This document shows, piece by piece, positions 7,886 through 17,410 of a DNA stretch of 64,000 nt. Every line of letters starts with the position of its first letter. Position 1 is the stretch's first letter. The translations under genes and the position numbers were made by a program. The stretch is from an uncultured Pseudoteredinibacter sp. Lineage in GTDB: Bacteria; Pseudomonadota; Gammaproteobacteria; Pseudomonadales; Cellvibrionaceae. The DNA is taken from assembly GCF_947500695.1 (NCBI RefSeq), contig NZ_CANMSS010000005.1, positions 124,001-188,000 on the forward strand, in the 5' to 3' direction. Under the pieces are notes generated by a model that worked only from the letters and a program-made list of their open reading frames with translations, did no database searches and was not told the DNA's origin.

Positions 7886-10534
7886 TTGTTGGCACGATTT
7901 TTATTAACAGTTCTTGTACTCCTTTGTTTGGCTACTCAAAGCCAGGCTGAAGTTGTTTTCAGTGATAATTTGAACAACCAAGCTGAGGTTCGCAGAAATT
8001 GGACTTTTATCGGTAGTGTGGATTTTCGTTCTGGTGAAGGCGCTGAATCGGGGCAGGCAATAGGAGTCGGCCCAGGTTCATATTTTTATCGCTTCTTCAG
8101 GCAGTCTGAAACGCCTGATACTATGCAGCTCACCTTTTGGTTTCGTGTCGGTAGAAACGATTTTAGCTGGAGCCCCAACAGGCGCTCTCGTTTCTATGTT
8201 TATTGGTATGGCTCTGGTGTCTCTAATCGTTGGTATATTACCGAATTACATCGAGGCTCTTCTGGAGCGGGCAGCATCCGCAGCGTTACTATTGATATAC
8301 CGACCAATCATATTGGCCGTGATAATTATATTCTGTTTTACAACTCCGGCAGCGCAGGCTACTACCATATCGATAATATTGTTGTTACCCGTAATCAAGA
8401 GCAGGGCTTGGATCACTTTGATATCAGTACTGGTGGAACCACAGCGAGCGTTTGTGCAGCGCAAGACGTTCTTATTGAAGCTAAAGATAATAGCGGTCAG
8501 CTCCTTGCGGATTATCAAGGTCTAGTCGACATCAGTACTAGCAGTGGCCATGGTACATGGTCGATGCCTAACGCAAACAATCGTTTTAGCGCTGGGCCCG
8601 CAGACAGTGGGCAAGCCAGCTATCAATTTCACAGCGATGACAATGGGCAGCTGAGGCTGCGCTTATCAAATGAGCATGCAGAAAGCTTAAGCATTCGTGT
8701 GCGAGAAAGCTCAGGCTCTATTTCGAGCAATAGTTCCTCGATTCGCTTTTCTGAAAACGCCTTCATCCTTGAATACGATGATCCGCTAAATGATGATGTG
8801 ATTGCCTATCGGAATCATGATTTACAAATTACCATGATGAAGCGTGATTCCAGTGGTAACTGTGGTGCTGCTCAAAATTACAATCGCACTGGGGTTTATG
8901 TGCGCAATATTGATATGGCTGATGACCCTGGCGGGCTTAGCCCACAATTAGCCCTTGGAGGATCCACAGAAGCATTGGGTGGTAGTTTTTCAGAAATGCC
9001 GATTAGCTTTTCTCAAGGGCAAGCTCGTGTGCAATTGCTCACCAGAGATGTTGGGCATTTTAGAATAGATATAGAGGATCGAAGTAATAGCTTTAGTGAT
9101 TCTACCATCGATGGCAGTAGTCCTGAGATTTCGGTAAGGCCATTTGCTTTTTCTACTTCTGTGCCGGGTAGCTCCAATAGCTTGCAGGCTGATGCTCCAG
9201 CGTTTAAGAGGGCAGGTGAGAATTTTTCGGCAGTTGTTAGCGCTGTTGGTTGGCAGCCAAGTGATGATACTAACAATGACGGAGTGGCTGATGGTCATGA
9301 CGATTTGAATTCGCAAAACAATGCTGATCTATCAAACAACCCAGTGTTACCCGCTTTTGGGTCGGAAGCACCTAGCTATAGTGTGCAACTGGCGTCCCGT
9401 TCTGTCGCCCCTGCGCATGTGGTTCATCAAGAACTGTCAGGAGCTATAAATCTCAGTGGGTTTAGCGATGGTAGGGCGAGCGCGGATCTTAGTTACTCAA
9501 ACGCCGGAATAATGGAATTAGATTTGAGTTTAGCTGGGGCAAGTTATCTTGGTGGCTCCGCTCAAGCTGCTAACAGAATTGTAGGACGCTCTGGACCTGT
9601 TGGGAGATTTACGGCCGATCATTTTGTTCTGCAAGACGCGAACATGGAACCTTTTTGTAGTGCCAGTAGCCTGACACATTTGTCCCAGGAATTTCCTGTT
9701 TCAGTCAATATTACCGCCCGTGGTAGAGATGGGCGAGTTTTAGATGCTTATAGCGGAGCCTTCGCCAAACTCAGTGACAGCGAAGGTTCACGTCAATATG
9801 AAGCCAAGCCTCTTAATAGCTCCACTTTATTGGGAAGGGTCGATGTCGCCTCAGAGCTACTTTCATTTACACAGGGTCAGGCAAGCCTAAATGCTTCTTT
9901 GAGGATTAATAAAACCGAGAACAAAGAGCCGCCACTAAAAGATATTCAGTTGGCATTGCGCGTGTTTGATACAGATGGAATAGGCTTAGCTGATGGCAGC
10001 CTGGATTTGGATGTAAATGAAAATGGCCATAGCGATGCTAAACTTCTTGGTAGCTCGGACTTTTACTACTCTCGTCTATTTGCAGAGAGTAGGCATGGCC
10101 CTGAGACGGAAAATTTGCAGCTGCCGCTGGAAGTTCAGTCTTGGGCTGGAAACTCATTTGTAAAAAATGAATTTGATCATTGTACTCAGCTGAGCCGAGC
10201 GGATGTTCAATTTTCTAGTACCGGCACTTTAGATGCTCCTGCTAATCTTACGGCACCAATCGGCGGTTCTTATACGACAGCTGGCTTTTTAGATATGGAT
10301 ATTCAAAATATTAACTTTGTCGCGGGATCAGCTGGATTAGAATTCTCTGCACCAGGCATAGCAAATCGAGGGGAAGTTGAAATAGTTGTTGATTACAGCT
10401 CTCTCCCTTGGTTATCACATGATTGGAACCAAAATGCTATTGATGACGATGAGAAAATTCCCAATTTTTTTGCAAATTTTGGTGTCATAAGAGGTCATGA
10501 CAGGGTGGTGTATTGGCGTGAGAATGTTCGATGA
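7886..10534 (+). CDS. mshQ: MshQ-like large exported protein (DUF6701 type), copy 1
   Basis: Very large secreted protein encoded at the end of MSHA loci and thought to sit at the pilus tip or act as adhesin. There is no ATG in frame: a stop lies at 7868, so TTG at 7886 (or 7889) is the start, with GAGG at 7875-7878. The signal peptide ends LATQSQA before EVVFSDN. The N-terminal ~170 residues look like a LamG/MAM-like jelly roll ending in YYHIDNIVVTR. Ig-like segments follow (DVLIEAKDNSGQLLADYQG), then a calcium-binding-like acidic stretch near residue 465 (DDTNNDGVADGHDD). The C-terminal half carries the DUF6701 signature with DFYYSRLF, HGPETENL, WAGNSF and the final GHDRVVYWREN. The next gene is a full-length paralogue. 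Confidence 0.82.
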   Translation: MLARFLLTVLVLLCLATQSQAEVVFSDNLNNQAEVRRNWTFIGSVDFRSGEGAESGQAIGVGPGSYFYRFFRQSETPDTMQLTFWFRVGRNDFSWSPNRRSRFYVYWYGSGVSNRWYITELHRGSSGAGSIRSVTIDIPTNHIGRDNYILFYNSGSAGYYHIDNIVVTRNQEQGLDHFDISTGGTTASVCAAQDVLIEAKDNSGQLLADYQGLVDISTSSGHGTWSMPNANNRFSAGPADSGQASYQFHSDDNGQLRLRLSNEHAESLSIRVRESSGSISSNSSSIRFSENAFILEYDDPLNDDVIAYRNHDLQITMMKRDSSGNCGAAQNYNRTGVYVRNIDMADDPGGLSPQLALGGSTEALGGSFSEMPISFSQGQARVQLLTRDVGHFRIDIEDRSNSFSDSTIDGSSPEISVRPFAFSTSVPGSSNSLQADAPAFKRAGENFSAVVSAVGWQPSDDTNNDGVADGHDDLNSQNNADLSNNPVLPAFGSEAPSYSVQLASRSVAPAHVVHQELSGAINLSGFSDGRASADLSYSNAGIMELDLSLAGASYLGGSAQAANRIVGRSGPVGRFTADHFVLQDANMEPFCSASSLTHLSQEFPVSVNITARGRDGRVLDAYSGAFAKLSDSEGSRQYEAKPLNSSTLLGRVDVASELLSFTQGQASLNASLRINKTENKEPPLKDIQLALRVFDTDGIGLADGSLDLDVNENGHSDAKLLGSSDFYYSRLFAESRHGPETENLQLPLEVQSWAGNSFVKNEFDHCTQLSRADVQFSSTGTLDAPANLTAPIGGSYTTAGFLDMDIQNINFVAGSAGLEFSAPGIANRGEVEIVVDYSSLPWLSHDWNQNAIDDDEKIPNFFANFGVIRGHDRVVYWRENVR

Positions 10535-10722
10535 TTTCTCACTGGGAGAGGTCTTCGTGCTTTGACGAACTAATTTGCAATAAAATTTGCCCAAATGGAC
10601 TATGCAACTACGCTCTCTACTTAACCATATAAGTAACCAACTGTCGTTTCTTTCTGGAGAGTTTCTGTATTACTACCTATTACTTAGAGGATAACTAGAC
10701 TTTTAGTAGGTAGGGACGGCAT

Positions 10723-13383
10723 ATGGTGGGGAATCAATGGTCTACAGCGATATCATTATTCTTTAGTTGCATAATAGCCTGTTTACTTAGTGCGATACCA
10801 CAGTACAGTTATGCAGTTGAGATTTATAGTACGAATTTTAATAGTAATCGTACTTTTAACAGAGAGTGGGAAAAGAATAAAACAGTTGGCCTTCGTGACG
10901 GAAGGAAGGCCAACACTGGGCGCGGGCTTGGCATGGTTGAAAAGTCCTACGCTAGAAAGCGCTTTACTGTTCCTCCCGGCACACGAAAAATAACAATCCG
11001 ATTCTGGTTACGGGTCGGCCAAAAAAGTTTTTCCCCTGGTGTTTCAAATAATGCCCGCTTAAAGTTCCGATGGCAGCACCCAACTTTGGGTTGGCGTGAG
11101 CAGACGATCGATCGAGGTAAGCAAAATTCCGGGGTAGCCAATTTCAGAACCATTGAGTTTTCAGGTGATGAAATTGGCACCGATCACTACGTGTACTTCC
11201 AAACCTCAGGCTCTATAAGCCGATATTTTATTGATGATCTAACCGTTGTTGCGGATGTCGGGCCAGATAATTTTTCAGTCGAATCGGCACAATCAAATGC
11301 CAGTGTTTGCACCAAAAATCAGATTTCTATAGCGGTCAGGGATGCTAATAATAATATCATTAGTGATTTTACAGGTAGAATAAGCTTGAGTACCAGTACT
11401 GGGCATGGTAACTGGTCGATGGTTACGCCAAATGGAAACTTAAATACCCCTCGAACTGATAATGGGCAAGCAGGCTATCAATTTCAGGCAAATGATCAGG
11501 GGCGAGTAGACTTACTTCTGTCAAATGAGCATGCAGAAACCCTAAAGGTTAATGTTAGTCAGGACTCTGGTTCTGCGTCCGGAATATCTGGTGATATTAG
11601 GTTCAGCGAAAATAGTTTTGTATTGGATTATGGTGGGCAGCAAGGGCGGGATGTTGTTGCGTACCGGCCACATACTGTTGTAGTGAGTTTAATCAAGCGT
11701 GATCCTAATAATGGTGAGTGCGGTGTAGCCACTTCTTATCAGTCCAGTAGCGTTTCATTGAATTTCAGTAATATTACGCCAGACAGTATGGCTATACCGC
11801 CTCAATGGCTTATAAATGGAAGCGTAGTTGAAGCTAGCTTAACAGCAAGCAGCGTCCCCTTAAGATTTAGCAACGGTGTTGCAGAGTTTCAAATTCTCAG
11901 CAAGGATGTAGGCCGCTTTAACGTATCTGTAGTTGATAGCTCGAAGAGTTTTTCCGATCAAGATATCTATGGTGATAGCGGCACTTTGATCTCTAGGCCA
12001 TTTGCTCTCTCTATTCGCGCAGCTGGAAATCCGTCTGCTATAGACTCACAAGGGGATGTTTTTATTGCGGCAGGCGCAGATTTTCCTGTCACAGTGTCAG
12101 CGGTAGGCTGGCAGGCAGCGGATGATATTAATGGCGACGGTATCGCTGATGGTCATGATGATGATGACCCTCTGAATCAAGCTAATTTAAGTGATAACGT
12201 TCTATTGCCGAGTTTTTCTAACCCTATTTCCCGCACTGCTGTGCAGCTCCGTGCGCAGAGCGTAGCCCCAGAAGGAATTAGCCACCAAGAATTGAATGGC
12301 AGTACCACGGTCGCTGATTTTACTGGCGGGCGGAGTATTGAAGCACCAATATCATATTCTAACGTAGGCATTATTGAGCTTTCTGTTCGTTTGCAGGGTG
12401 TTTCCTATCTTGGAGCTGATGCCAATGTAAGCTCTAGGGTACAAGGGCGTTCAGGTACCGTTGGGCGATTTATACCTGATCATTTTTCTATTTCGCTAGA
12501 AGAGGTTACTCCGGCTTGCCTAGCAGGCGCATTTACTCATGTTGGACAGGAATTTACTATTTCAGCAAGAATAGAAGCTCATAATCTGTCGGGACAGCTC
12601 ACTGACGGGTATCATGCTGATTACACTAAATTGAGCGACTCTATAGGAGGTCGAAGCTTACAGGTTGTTAATTTAAACGATCGGCTGTCTATTACCAAAG
12701 AGAAGTTAGAGTTTGAGCTTGGTGTGGCACAGTTGAATGCAGATTTACTTATTGAAAAGCTCACCCAGCCAGACGCGCCTATAATCAACGCTCAAATAGC
12801 TTTAGCTCTAGAAGATCTTGATGGCGTGAAGATTTTGGCTTCACAATTAGATCTTGATTTGGAGGTGAGTAATGGAGCCGATAATGACCACGCTTTACTA
12901 GGGATCAATGATTTTTACTTTTCGCGTTTAAACCTTACTAGTGCGCATGGGCCAGAAACTGAGAGTTTGATAAGTAAATTGTACGTTGAATCATGGCAGG
13001 GAAACAGTTTTCAGCGAAACACTTTGGACTCTTGCACGACTATACGCAGAGGGCGGATAAGCTATGTGCAAACGGGTAGTCTATCGCGAAACCAAAATAG
13101 AGTTGTAAGTATTGGTTCCGGCCAAAGCTTGGGTGAATATAGCGACTTTGGTAGGAATAACATTCATTTTATAGATGGTGACGCTGGGCAATATTTTACC
13201 GCGCCAGGTGTAGGAAATCGTGGTGTAATTGAGGTCGATATCGATTTAGAGCGCAAGCCGTGGTTGCAAAATGATTGGAATAAAGACGGAAGTCACAATG
13301 ACAGAATGATACCAAGGGCTGCATTTCAATTTGGCAGAGTTAGAGGGCACGATAGCGTTGTTTATTGGCGTGAAACCAACTAG
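10723..13383 (+). CDS. MshQ-like large exported protein (DUF6701 type), copy 2
   Basis: Paralogue of the preceding gene with the same architecture. It has an ATG start at 10723 preceded by AGGTAGGGA, a signal peptide ending PQYSYA before VEIYSTNF, and an N-terminal LamG-like domain ending RYFIDDLTVVAD. Ig-like repeats (ISIAVRDANNNIISDFTG) are followed by an acidic repeat DDINGDGIADGHDDDDP near residue 467 and a DUF6701 C terminus (NDFYFSRLN, HGPETESL, GHDSVVYWRE). The two proteins are nearly the same length (882 and 886) and align end to end by eye at moderate identity with shared landmarks, so this is an old tandem duplication, not a recent one. A 188-base spacer separates them and each has its own ribosome-binding site. 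Confidence 0.8.
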   Translation: MVGNQWSTAISLFFSCIIACLLSAIPQYSYAVEIYSTNFNSNRTFNREWEKNKTVGLRDGRKANTGRGLGMVEKSYARKRFTVPPGTRKITIRFWLRVGQKSFSPGVSNNARLKFRWQHPTLGWREQTIDRGKQNSGVANFRTIEFSGDEIGTDHYVYFQTSGSISRYFIDDLTVVADVGPDNFSVESAQSNASVCTKNQISIAVRDANNNIISDFTGRISLSTSTGHGNWSMVTPNGNLNTPRTDNGQAGYQFQANDQGRVDLLLSNEHAETLKVNVSQDSGSASGISGDIRFSENSFVLDYGGQQGRDVVAYRPHTVVVSLIKRDPNNGECGVATSYQSSSVSLNFSNITPDSMAIPPQWLINGSVVEASLTASSVPLRFSNGVAEFQILSKDVGRFNVSVVDSSKSFSDQDIYGDSGTLISRPFALSIRAAGNPSAIDSQGDVFIAAGADFPVTVSAVGWQAADDINGDGIADGHDDDDPLNQANLSDNVLLPSFSNPISRTAVQLRAQSVAPEGISHQELNGSTTVADFTGGRSIEAPISYSNVGIIELSVRLQGVSYLGADANVSSRVQGRSGTVGRFIPDHFSISLEEVTPACLAGAFTHVGQEFTISARIEAHNLSGQLTDGYHADYTKLSDSIGGRSLQVVNLNDRLSITKEKLEFELGVAQLNADLLIEKLTQPDAPIINAQIALALEDLDGVKILASQLDLDLEVSNGADNDHALLGINDFYFSRLNLTSAHGPETESLISKLYVESWQGNSFQRNTLDSCTTIRRGRISYVQTGSLSRNQNRVVSIGSGQSLGEYSDFGRNNIHFIDGDAGQYFTAPGVGNRGVIEVDIDLERKPWLQNDWNKDGSHNDRMIPRAAFQFGRVRGHDSVVYWRETN

Positions 13384-13407
13384 TGGTACACGCCAAGTTT
13401 TGTGAAA

Positions 13408-13436
13408 AGGTGGGGCTCGTTTTTAATCCGAGCCAC
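13408..13436 (-). terminator. Hairpin at convergent mshQ2/gcvR junction
   Basis: GGCTCG at 13414-13419 pairs with CGAGCC at 13429-13434, overlapping the last codons of gcvR. Read on the minus strand the stem is followed by CCACCTTTTC. It could stop gcvR transcription. Confidence 0.4.
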
Positions 13437-13950
13437 TTTCAATTATTTGAATATCAAGAGCAAGATCATCAGCAATACTGTCTAGGCGCTCTTGCAGCTC
13501 ATCCATATTGCAGCCATCTTGCATATGCAGTTGGTAATGGGCTTCGAACTGTGGGTCGCCAGACCACGGCATGCTGCTGCAATCGGTATCAAGCTGAGCA
13601 ACGTTTATTGAACGCTGCGCAAAAGCCCTTGAAAGCTCTAGTACGATACCTGGGCGATCTGGGCCTATTGCGCTAATGTTAATACTCTGTTGATTAACAG
13701 CTTGATTGCTTTGGCCCTGGCTTAGCAATACTTGAATACCCTGTGATTCCAGCGCAGATAAGGCCTTGCTAAGAGCCTCTACATGCTCGGTAGCGCAGCT
13801 GACCCGCAAAATACCAGCAAATTTGCCATCTAAATGCGCCATGCGGCTTTCTTGCCAGCTGCCTTTATGTTGATCAACACAATTGGCTATTTGTTCAATC
13901 ACCCCCGGGCGATCATCACTGATTACGGTTAAAACTAAACATGTATCCAT
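13423..13950 (-). CDS. gcvR: GcvR-like double ACT domain regulator
   Basis: Two ACT domains in tandem: LVLTVISDDRPGVIEQIA at the N terminus and INISAIGPDRPGIVLELSRAF in the middle, each with the DRPG turn typical of ligand-binding ACT folds. This is the architecture of GcvR, which binds GcvA and represses the glycine cleavage system in enterobacteria. I start at the ATG at 13950 (MDTCLVLTV), which fits family N termini. An upstream ATG at 13971 would add MFKRIVT and has no ribosome-binding site. In Pseudomonas-like genomes gcvR is often followed by bcp; here it stands alone and converges on mshQ copy 2. No gcv genes are in the window. Confidence 0.82.
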   Translation of the reverse strand: MDTCLVLTVISDDRPGVIEQIANCVDQHKGSWQESRMAHLDGKFAGILRVSCATEHVEALSKALSALESQGIQVLLSQGQSNQAVNQQSINISAIGPDRPGIVLELSRAFAQRSINVAQLDTDCSSMPWSGDPQFEAHYQLHMQDGCNMDELQERLDSIADDLALDIQIIESGSD

Positions 13951-14025
13951 GGTAACTATCCGTTTAAACATCTACTGATATAGGGTAGGCTTTAGCCCTC
14001 TTTTAGGTCAAGTATGGATTAAAAT

Positions 14026-14847
14026 ATGTTTGCAGCCAAACCCATCATCAGTAGCTTAGTGCTAGCCTTTAGCGCCGGTTTTAGTACCTACAGCATGAGC
14101 CATGCCGATCACAGTATCGAAAAAGCCGTATCTGCAGATCATCGTGCCGAGAAAAACAGTGCCCGTGATGAATACCGCAATCCAGTGGCAACCTTGGAAT
14201 TTTTCGAGTTGGCTGAAGATCAAGCGGTGGTTGAAATTTGGCCAGGTGGTGGTTGGTACGCCGAAATTCTAGCGCCTTATGTCATGGATAAGGGGCAGTA
14301 CTACGCCGCCCACTTTGACCCTAATGCTGGCATTGATTTTTATACCCGTTACCAAAAGAAATTTGCGGAAAAGATGGCCGCAAATCCCGATATTTATGGC
14401 AAAGCCAAGTTAACGGCTTTCTATCCACCGAATAAGGTTAATACGGTAAAAGGCAGCGCCGATCGCGTTTTGACTTTCCGTAATGTGCACAATTGGATGA
14501 AATCTGACTTTGCCCAAGAGGCCTTCGACGAATTTTATGCAATGTTAAAGCCTGGCGGCCTATTGGGTGTTGTTGAGCATAGAGCGAAAGCGGGCACTGA
14601 TTTAGACACCATGATTAAATCGGGTTATGTCACCGAGCTTAAGGTTATTGAGTTTGCTGAAAAAGCTGGCTTTAAATTGGTGGCCGCGAGTGAAATCAAC
14701 GGTAATCCCAAAGACAGCGCGAATCACCCTAAAGGTGTTTGGACCTTACCGCCACGTCTAGCTTTGGGGGATGAAAAGCGCGAACACTATCTTGCCATCG
14801 GTGAAAGTGATCGCATGACGCTCAAGTTTGTTAAGCCTGCTAAGTGA
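14026..14847 (+). CDS. Exported class I SAM methyltransferase-like protein (COG4798 type)
   Basis: Predicted periplasmic protein with a methyltransferase fold. The N terminus (about residues 1-27) is a signal peptide ending SMSHA. The region FELAEDQAVVEIWPGGGWYAEILAPYV is a motif I-like glycine-rich loop, with GQYYAAHFDPN as the following strand; RNVHNWMK and MLKPGGLLGVVEHRA match motif IV and post-motif segments. Whether such exported proteins ever see SAM is unknown, because SAM is not known to be available in the periplasm; the fold may have another role. The next gene overlaps by four bases (GTGA), suggesting joint expression. Confidence 0.75.
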   Translation: MFAAKPIISSLVLAFSAGFSTYSMSHADHSIEKAVSADHRAEKNSARDEYRNPVATLEFFELAEDQAVVEIWPGGGWYAEILAPYVMDKGQYYAAHFDPNAGIDFYTRYQKKFAEKMAANPDIYGKAKLTAFYPPNKVNTVKGSADRVLTFRNVHNWMKSDFAQEAFDEFYAMLKPGGLLGVVEHRAKAGTDLDTMIKSGYVTELKVIEFAEKAGFKLVAASEINGNPKDSANHPKGVWTLPPRLALGDEKREHYLAIGESDRMTLKFVKPAK

Positions 14848-15071
14848 TCGTTCCCTTTCAACAATTAGCACCCGAGACTCTAAACGCGGTTTTAGAGTCT
14901 TTTGTGCTGCGTGAGGGCACCGATTATGGTGAGCAGGAAGTTGGGCTAGAGAGCAAGCTCGAGCAGCTTAAAGGGCAGCTGCAGCGCGGGGAATTGTTGC
15001 TGTGTTTTGATGAGCCAAGCGAATCAATTAATCTCATTACCCCCCTACAAGCTCGAGAGATGGGGTTATAG
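14844..15071 (+). CDS. yheU: UPF0270/YheU family small protein
   Basis: Small cytoplasmic protein of 75 residues matching the YheU family: MIVPFQQLAPETLNAVLESF followed by LREGTDYGE and KGQLQRGELLL are the conserved block. The function is unknown. It starts with GTG overlapping the upstream stop. The C-terminal tail (NLITPLQAREMGL) is also family-like. It is followed by a strong palindrome that may terminate transcription. Confidence 0.82.
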   Translation: MIVPFQQLAPETLNAVLESFVLREGTDYGEQEVGLESKLEQLKGQLQRGELLLCFDEPSESINLITPLQAREMGL

Positions 15072-15098
15072 TCAGGCTTCCGAAATATTTTTAGTGCT

Positions 15099-15120
15099 AA
15101 GGGGCTTGATCAAGCCCCTT
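15099..15120. terminator. Perfect 22-base palindrome, probable bidirectional terminator
   Basis: AAGGGGCTTGA and its exact complement form an uninterrupted palindrome between two convergent genes. The T tail is short on both strands, so efficiency is uncertain. Confidence 0.45.
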
Positions 15121-15145
15121 TCATGCAAGCATGACTTTCTGAGGT

Positions 15146-15427
15146 TCAGTTTTCCAAAAAAGTTATCTTTTCAGGGCCATCTAAGGTCGCGCCCAATTGG
15201 CTTATCATTTTACGTCGCTCATCGCTTTGAAACCAGCGTTGCCAATCACTTAGCGTGCGCCATTTACTAAGCACATAATGATGCCTAGGGTTATTCATAT
15301 CGTAAAAGGTTTCGCCATTAATAAAGCCAACCGCTTGATACGCCCCCTGTAGGGTCGAGCGGGCCATAGCTTCATAGGTTGATTCTAAGTCAGCACCGAT
15401 ATGGCGCTCGATTAATACATGAATCAT
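15146..15427 (-). CDS. ABM-fold (antibiotic biosynthesis monooxygenase-like) protein
   Basis: A 93-residue ferredoxin-like alpha/beta protein of the ABM superfamily: MIHVLIERHI as first strand, GFINGETFYDMNNPRHHYVLSKW as the middle strands, and SDWQRWFQSDERRKMI as the typical helix with Trp and basic residues. Members include small monooxygenases and stress proteins of unknown substrate. No partner gene nearby suggests a pathway, so the substrate cannot be named. It is monocistronic on the minus strand. Confidence 0.7.
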   Translation of the reverse strand: MIHVLIERHIGADLESTYEAMARSTLQGAYQAVGFINGETFYDMNNPRHHYVLSKWRTLSDWQRWFQSDERRKMISQLGATLDGPEKITFLEN

Positions 15428-15508
15428 GTTACATACTCTAACTGCTGTTTTTCAAATGTTAATCAATTTTACTAGAGATAGGTAGCATTGGATTAAATTT
15501 GTCATCCT

Positions 15509-17410
15509 TTACTTTGTAATTCCACCAATAGTAATGCTGGAGTGCTTATATAGAAGCGATAAAAAATCGTTAAACAATGGAATCTCTTCTGCGGGAAGGT
15601 CTCTACTTGGGATCTCTATTTTAGTGACTACTACCATTTTGTCTTGTTTGTTAAGGTCGACTGTGCGGGACATGCGACCAAAGAGATGCTCAAATGTAAC
15701 TTCTGAAGTTTGGCGGGTTACCTTCCAATTGTCACCTAGGCTGATTGTCATTTTTGAACTGTATTTAAGTCCTTGATTTAGCTGTGGATAGAGCTTATTG
15801 CTTAGGTAAATGGAATTAAGCTCCGATTTTAGCCAGTAGTCATACTCGGTGTATGATAATTTCTTTTCGGGGTCCGTAAAGGGAGGGTAGTAGGTTTCCG
15901 ATTGAATATTTAAATCACTATTTATGTTTTCTTCTGAAAGAATCTTGAAGTGAGGCTGGGATTTTGAAGATACCAACTCTTGATATAATTCAGTCAACCA
16001 AGTGTGTTTTTCGTCCGAACTCTTTCCTGTCATTTGATTTCGAACATAACTGGAATACTCACCCTTGAAACGGCGGTCTAAGACTTCCTTGACACCGCCT
16101 TTGTCATCAAACTCCAAGTTAGTATCGAGCTCAATCTCCCAGCGATAGGGATTGATAGCCATTTGAGAAGGAAGGGCTTGCTCATGAAGAGCTAAACTTA
16201 CGGCGCCTTGAATCCAGGCTGATATATGTTTCCAGCCGGTCGTTTGGTCGGTTGCATCGATACAAAAAGGTTGGTCGTTGTGTTTGAAGCAAACAATCAT
16301 ATGGTTGAAATAGCTCATGCTAGGAATCGCTAATTTATGGCTATTTTTTCTATCTGTTGCAATCAGAACTGGGTGGGCTTCTATTCCTAAGTGACGTAAG
16401 AGTGCAACCAATAAGGCAGATTTATCTTTACAATCCCCATATTTTCTTCTGATAACCTCAGCTACTGAGTGGGGAGTGATAGTATTGCCGTGTTCGGACA
16501 TAGAAACGTAACGTATATCCCTCGCACTGTAGTGATGCACTGAATTTATTTTCTGCTCAGTGGTTAAATTGTCCAAACTCAAGCTGCTTAATAGCTCTTT
16601 GAGGCCTGAAGTGTCATGTTGTGATTTTTGAAATTCTCTATAGGCTAGATTGCGCACGTGTTCCCAGGATTTAATTTCTGAAATTTGGAACTGAGGTAAA
16701 ACATCGCGCCAAAGCACTGAATTATCTTCTTTAAATGCTGATAGATTGTTGGCTTCGCATATTACTCCTGTGGGCTGAGTTTCACATTGAAGCAGATCTG
16801 AATCACTATGCCAGTAGAGTTCTTGTCCTTCTGGCCAACTATATGAAAGTCGCAGGTTTTCCTTTGGGTACAAATTATTAACGTATATTATCTCCGACCA
16901 ATTCATTTCTAGTTGGCTGCGATCGAGTATGACTTCATAGTCAAGAACTAGCACACTTCCAGAGGCTAATCCAGGCATCGCCATAACGAGTTGTTTATCA
17001 TCTGAAAATGTCGTGTAGCTGTCTGAGTCAACAACTTGTGCAGAGCTGGGTGAAAATGAGTGAATCTTGCCATTTGAATCGATTGTTAGTGCTGTGTGAA
17101 AACGAATGGATTCGGTCAATTCATTGAAATAAATTATTTCTGTACCATATTTACTAACGCTATCCGCATCGCCCAAATACCAAATAGCTTTAATTCTCGT
17201 TTTAACCTTGTGATCATCAATGACAGCTGAAATTTCTGACAGATGTTGAGCCAAGCCCTGAGGTTTGCTAGATCTGTTGATAAACTTCTGGGCTTGCTCA
17301 ACGAGCTCTCCTGAGCTTTCTAATTGCCACTCAACATTTTTGTGCTCTGACCATGAGGATGTAGAAAAGAAGCAGCTTAATAGAAGAAGTAGACCTGAAA
17401 TTTTATTCAT
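15509..17410 (-). CDS. Exported DUF3857 / transglutaminase-like protein
   Basis: Predicted periplasmic or outer-membrane-associated protein of 633 residues. A signal peptide (MNKISGLLLLLSCFFSTSSWS) is followed by a DUF3857 domain (about 50-215) with the beta-rich region LVMAMPGLASGSVLVLDYEV. A transglutaminase-like papain-fold domain follows (about 285-395). A full triad is visible: Cys327 in YGDCKDKSALL, His370 in FNHMIV and Asp385 in CIDATD, so it could be catalytically active as a cysteine protease or amidase-like enzyme. A DUF3858-like beta domain lies at the C terminus. It starts within the end of the upstream membrane protein gene (8-base overlap), so the two are coupled. The substrate is unknown. 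Confidence 0.82.
   Translation of the reverse strand: MNKISGLLLLLSCFFSTSSWSEHKNVEWQLESSGELVEQAQKFINRSSKPQGLAQHLSEISAVIDDHKVKTRIKAIWYLGDADSVSKYGTEIIYFNELTESIRFHTALTIDSNGKIHSFSPSSAQVVDSDSYTTFSDDKQLVMAMPGLASGSVLVLDYEVILDRSQLEMNWSEIIYVNNLYPKENLRLSYSWPEGQELYWHSDSDLLQCETQPTGVICEANNLSAFKEDNSVLWRDVLPQFQISEIKSWEHVRNLAYREFQKSQHDTSGLKELLSSLSLDNLTTEQKINSVHHYSARDIRYVSMSEHGNTITPHSVAEVIRRKYGDCKDKSALLVALLRHLGIEAHPVLIATDRKNSHKLAIPSMSYFNHMIVCFKHNDQPFCIDATDQTTGWKHISAWIQGAVSLALHEQALPSQMAINPYRWEIELDTNLEFDDKGGVKEVLDRRFKGEYSSYVRNQMTGKSSDEKHTWLTELYQELVSSKSQPHFKILSEENINSDLNIQSETYYPPFTDPEKKLSYTEYDYWLKSELNSIYLSNKLYPQLNQGLKYSSKMTISLGDNWKVTRQTSEVTFEHLFGRMSRTVDLNKQDKMVVVTKIEIPSRDLPAEEIPLFNDFLSLLYKHSSITIGGITK

Noticed and set aside
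13383..13676. Plus-strand frame of 97 residues opposite gcvR
   Set aside because: It is antisense to a clear double-ACT protein and Cys/His/Gln-rich without a start signal.
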